Source of the DNA: Ornithinimicrobium sp. F0845
GTDB taxonomy: Bacteria; Actinomycetota; Actinomycetes; Actinomycetales; Dermatophilaceae
Assembly: GCF_023015765.1 (NCBI RefSeq)
Contig: NZ_JALKAL010000001.1
Location: forward strand, 543,478-607,477
DNA length: 64,000 nt
Direction: 5' to 3'
Shown here: piece by piece, positions 62,422-64,000 of the stretch
Numbering within the stretch: position 1 is the first letter of the stretch
Layout: each line of letters starts with the position of its first letter
Position numbers and translations under genes: made by a program
Notes under the pieces: generated by a model
Told to the model about the DNA's origin: nothing
Databases searched by the model: none
The model's input: only the letters and a program-made list of their open reading frames with translations

Positions 62422-64000
62422 CGTGCACCTCCCACGACCAGCAGGCCGCCGTTCGCGCGGAGCCGCGCGACCTTCCGCTCAAGCTCGGCCTGACGGTGGG
62501 CCTCCGCCGCCGCTTCGCGCTCGGCCTCGCGCTGGCGCATCTCCGCCATCGCCGCCTCGGCATCCGTGCGGATCGGGCAGGACTCGGTGTGGTCCAGGGC
62601 GTAGCCCTGCCACTCGTCGCAGATGCAGCGATCGCGGGGGCTCGGCTCACTCGGTGCAACTGCGACCTCGACGGAACTCTGCGGGATTGGCTGCCCGACC
62701 CCGGCGAACTCCGCGAACAGATCGTCCGCGTCAATCGCGTCCAGCTCAGGGCATGCGATCCGGTCGTGCTGCTCCACGATCGGCGCGACCGTGCGCGCCT
62801 CGATCGCACCGCGAACGCGCTCCCGCTCGGCGGTGTCCTTGATCGCCTTGCACTTGCGTGCCAGCAGCTCCAGGTCCTGGCGCATGTGCTCGTACCGCTC
62901 GTAGCTCTGGTACTCGCGGGTGCCGTTGAGCACGCCGGAGTTCACGAAGATCGAGAACTCACGCTCGGCCACCGGGATGATCACCGGGAAGCGGCGGAAC
63001 CCCTGCCCGAGGTTCTCCGCATGGTGCTTGACCCGAACTCCGCCCTGCATCGACTCGTACTCGCCCGCCAAGCCCCGGAGGAACTCCTCGTAACCCTCAG
63101 GCCCCGTCACAATGTTCACCCGGTTGAGCAGCTGCGTCTTGGACCCCTTGATGTTCACGACCGGCTTCTCGTCCGGCTCGCGCCACGGGCCGAGAATGCG
63201 GAAGAGCATTCCCCGGCTCTTCGCCGTGCGGATCATGTCGCCGACGCGCATGTCCTCCCAGATCACGACCGGCTCGCCGTCGTATCCCTCCCACGAGACG
63301 TTCTCGCCGCCGACCTTGAAGTACGGCTTGTCCGCGTCCGGGGCCAGGGCGCGAGCGAGCGCCTTCGCGAGCAGGTCCTTGCCCGTGCCGCCCTCGCCGA
63401 ACACGTAGAAGTTCATGACCGACTCCGGCGCGTCCTGGTGCGAGAGGAAGTCGCCGCGCAGCTTCTGAAAATGCGCCAGGTTGCCCTTCGCAAAGTAGAT
63501 CGCAGGCTCCTGATCACGGACCTGCTTTAGCGTCAGCGAACCCTTGCCCACGGCCTGGAAGAGCTTGCTCAGCTTCGCGCTGCCGCCGCCCTCCGCGGCG
63601 GTGCGGCGCATCGCCATGTGCGCGTCCAGCTCCCGGCCGAAATCGAAGTTCGCGACGATCCGCCCGCGCCCGTACTGGTACTTGCCGGGCTTGCCCTCCT
63701 GCGTCTTGTCCACGAGGTAGTGCCGATCCGACTGGTGGATGCCGGGGGTTGCGTCCCTCCCGCGCGATTCGTGCGGCAGGTACTCGGCGAGGTCGAAAAA
63801 CGCCTTCTCCGCAGCGCCTCGGCCCTTGTGCTCGGTGCCGTCCTGCTCCGCGGTCTCCTTCGGCGGCTTCACCCGCGCCGAAGGGATCGAGAAGGCATCG
63901 GAGACCGTGCGGATCGTGGGGCGCGGACCGTCCGCATCGGCGACCCACAGCACCATGTGCGCGTGCAGGCCCTTGATTCCGCAGCACACCGTCTCGCCGG
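62418..64000 (-). CDS. Plasmid replication protein with HUH motif and SF3-type helicase, 5' end outside the window
   Basis: At least 527 residues are visible; the frame is open to the right edge. Near the visible start is GIKGLHAHMVLWV, an HxH metal motif of HUH endonucleases. A linker follows, then a P-loop helicase: Walker A FGEGGTGKDLLAKAL, Walker B PVVIWEDM and a following NRVNIVTGPEGYEE block, as in superfamily-3 helicases of rolling-circle Rep proteins (pCRESS/viral type). The C-terminal part has CICDEWQGYALDHTESCP, a possible zinc site, and a charged helix. The protein would nick and unwind the plasmid origin. It heads the rep-orf-relaxase operon. Confidence 0.82.
   Translation of the reverse strand, partial: GETVCCGIKGLHAHMVLWVADADGPRPTIRTVSDAFSIPSARVKPPKETAEQDGTEHKGRGAAEKAFFDLAEYLPHESRGRDATPGIHQSDRHYLVDKTQEGKPGKYQYGRGRIVANFDFGRELDAHMAMRRTAAEGGGSAKLSKLFQAVGKGSLTLKQVRDQEPAIYFAKGNLAHFQKLRGDFLSHQDAPESVMNFYVFGEGGTGKDLLAKALARALAPDADKPYFKVGGENVSWEGYDGEPVVIWEDMRVGDMIRTAKSRGMLFRILGPWREPDEKPVVNIKGSKTQLLNRVNIVTGPEGYEEFLRGLAGEYESMQGGVRVKHHAENLGQGFRRFPVIIPVAEREFSIFVNSGVLNGTREYQSYERYEHMRQDLELLARKCKAIKDTAERERVRGAIEARTVAPIVEQHDRIACPELDAIDADDLFAEFAGVGQPIPQSSVEVAVAPSEPSPRDRCICDEWQGYALDHTESCPIRTDAEAAMAEMRQREAEREAAAEAHRQAELERKVARLRANGGLLVVGGAR

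Larger units (their letters stand above)
56886..64000. mobile_element. Left part of an integrated mobilizable plasmid-like element with heavy-metal resistance
   Basis: The segment contains a CmtR-regulated cation transporter, merR-merA-mercury transporter, a coiled-coil membrane protein, a MobV-like relaxase, a small coupled ORF and a HUH/SF3 replication protein. It begins at the truncated LLM gene. I found no GGCATAC heptamer in it, whereas at least 25 occur in the rest of the window. No transposase or integrase is visible before the right edge. The element continues beyond 64000. Confidence 0.75.

Noticed and set aside
56886-64000. Mercury transposon of the Tn501/Tn21 type
   Set aside because: No transposase, resolvase or terminal inverted repeat is visible in the window; the neighbouring rep and relaxase genes point to a plasmid-derived element.

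Overview
The window is high-GC actinobacterial chromosome. Evidence: strong G/C at third codon positions, many GTG starts, mycothiol biosynthesis (mshB), F420-type LLM oxidoreductases, a DUF3117 protein, a DivIVA-domain protein and a sigE-htrA-tatB-mrp block in the order known from actinomycetes. Gene content and order suggest a member of the Micrococcales, perhaps Intrasporangiaceae/Ornithinimicrobiaceae-like; that placement is an inference.

Layout. 1-6133: end of an unrecognised gene, a polar amino-acid ABC transporter, rmuC, an acidic lipoprotein and ychF. 6134-7731: a lower-GC patch holding an orphan gene, a degenerate second copy of the ychF 3' end, an attenuator-like hairpin, a DUF2798 membrane protein and a double palindromic operator. 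7732-10957: a four-gene operon combining an RpiB-type isomerase, a formate/nitrite channel, a cytochrome b/molybdopterin oxidoreductase fusion and a small protein. 10936-22552: housekeeping and small metabolic genes, including LLM-GH13 and cobU/cobS/cobT. 22696-28833: a dipeptide/oligopeptide ABC transporter. 29064-38154: NUDIX, typA, mshB, flavin reductase and xanthine dehydrogenase. 38416-46961: VanW-type wall protein, ferredoxin, citrate synthase, dapE, LOG, DivIVA, SRPBCC and a mannosyltransferase-like protein. 47265-56619: enoyl-CoA hydratase with PaaX, O-methyltransferase, sigE-htrA-tatB, mrp, DUF1003/MgtE-N, and a stress-protein-like gene.

From about 56886 to the right edge the DNA is foreign. 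An LLM monooxygenase gene is cut after 83 codons. It is followed by a CmtR-controlled cation transporter, a MerR/MerA/mercury-transporter set, and a translation-coupled operon of rep (HUH motif plus SF3 helicase), a small CxxC protein and a MobV-like relaxase, with a coiled-coil membrane protein downstream. This looks like an integrated mobilizable plasmid carrying mercury/heavy-metal resistance; its far end lies beyond the window.

The most unusual signal is a dispersed family of roughly 30-32-bp tandem repeats (core GTAGTGGTTTTGTA on the coding strand). Five of the six clusters seen begin directly after a gene's stop codon, with the T-rich strand as the coding strand. The sixth has been absorbed into the 3' end of the xanthine dehydrogenase small-subunit gene. 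A second genome-wide signal is an apparently over-represented heptamer, GGCATAC/GTATGCC, which forces rare codons and is not seen in the foreign region.
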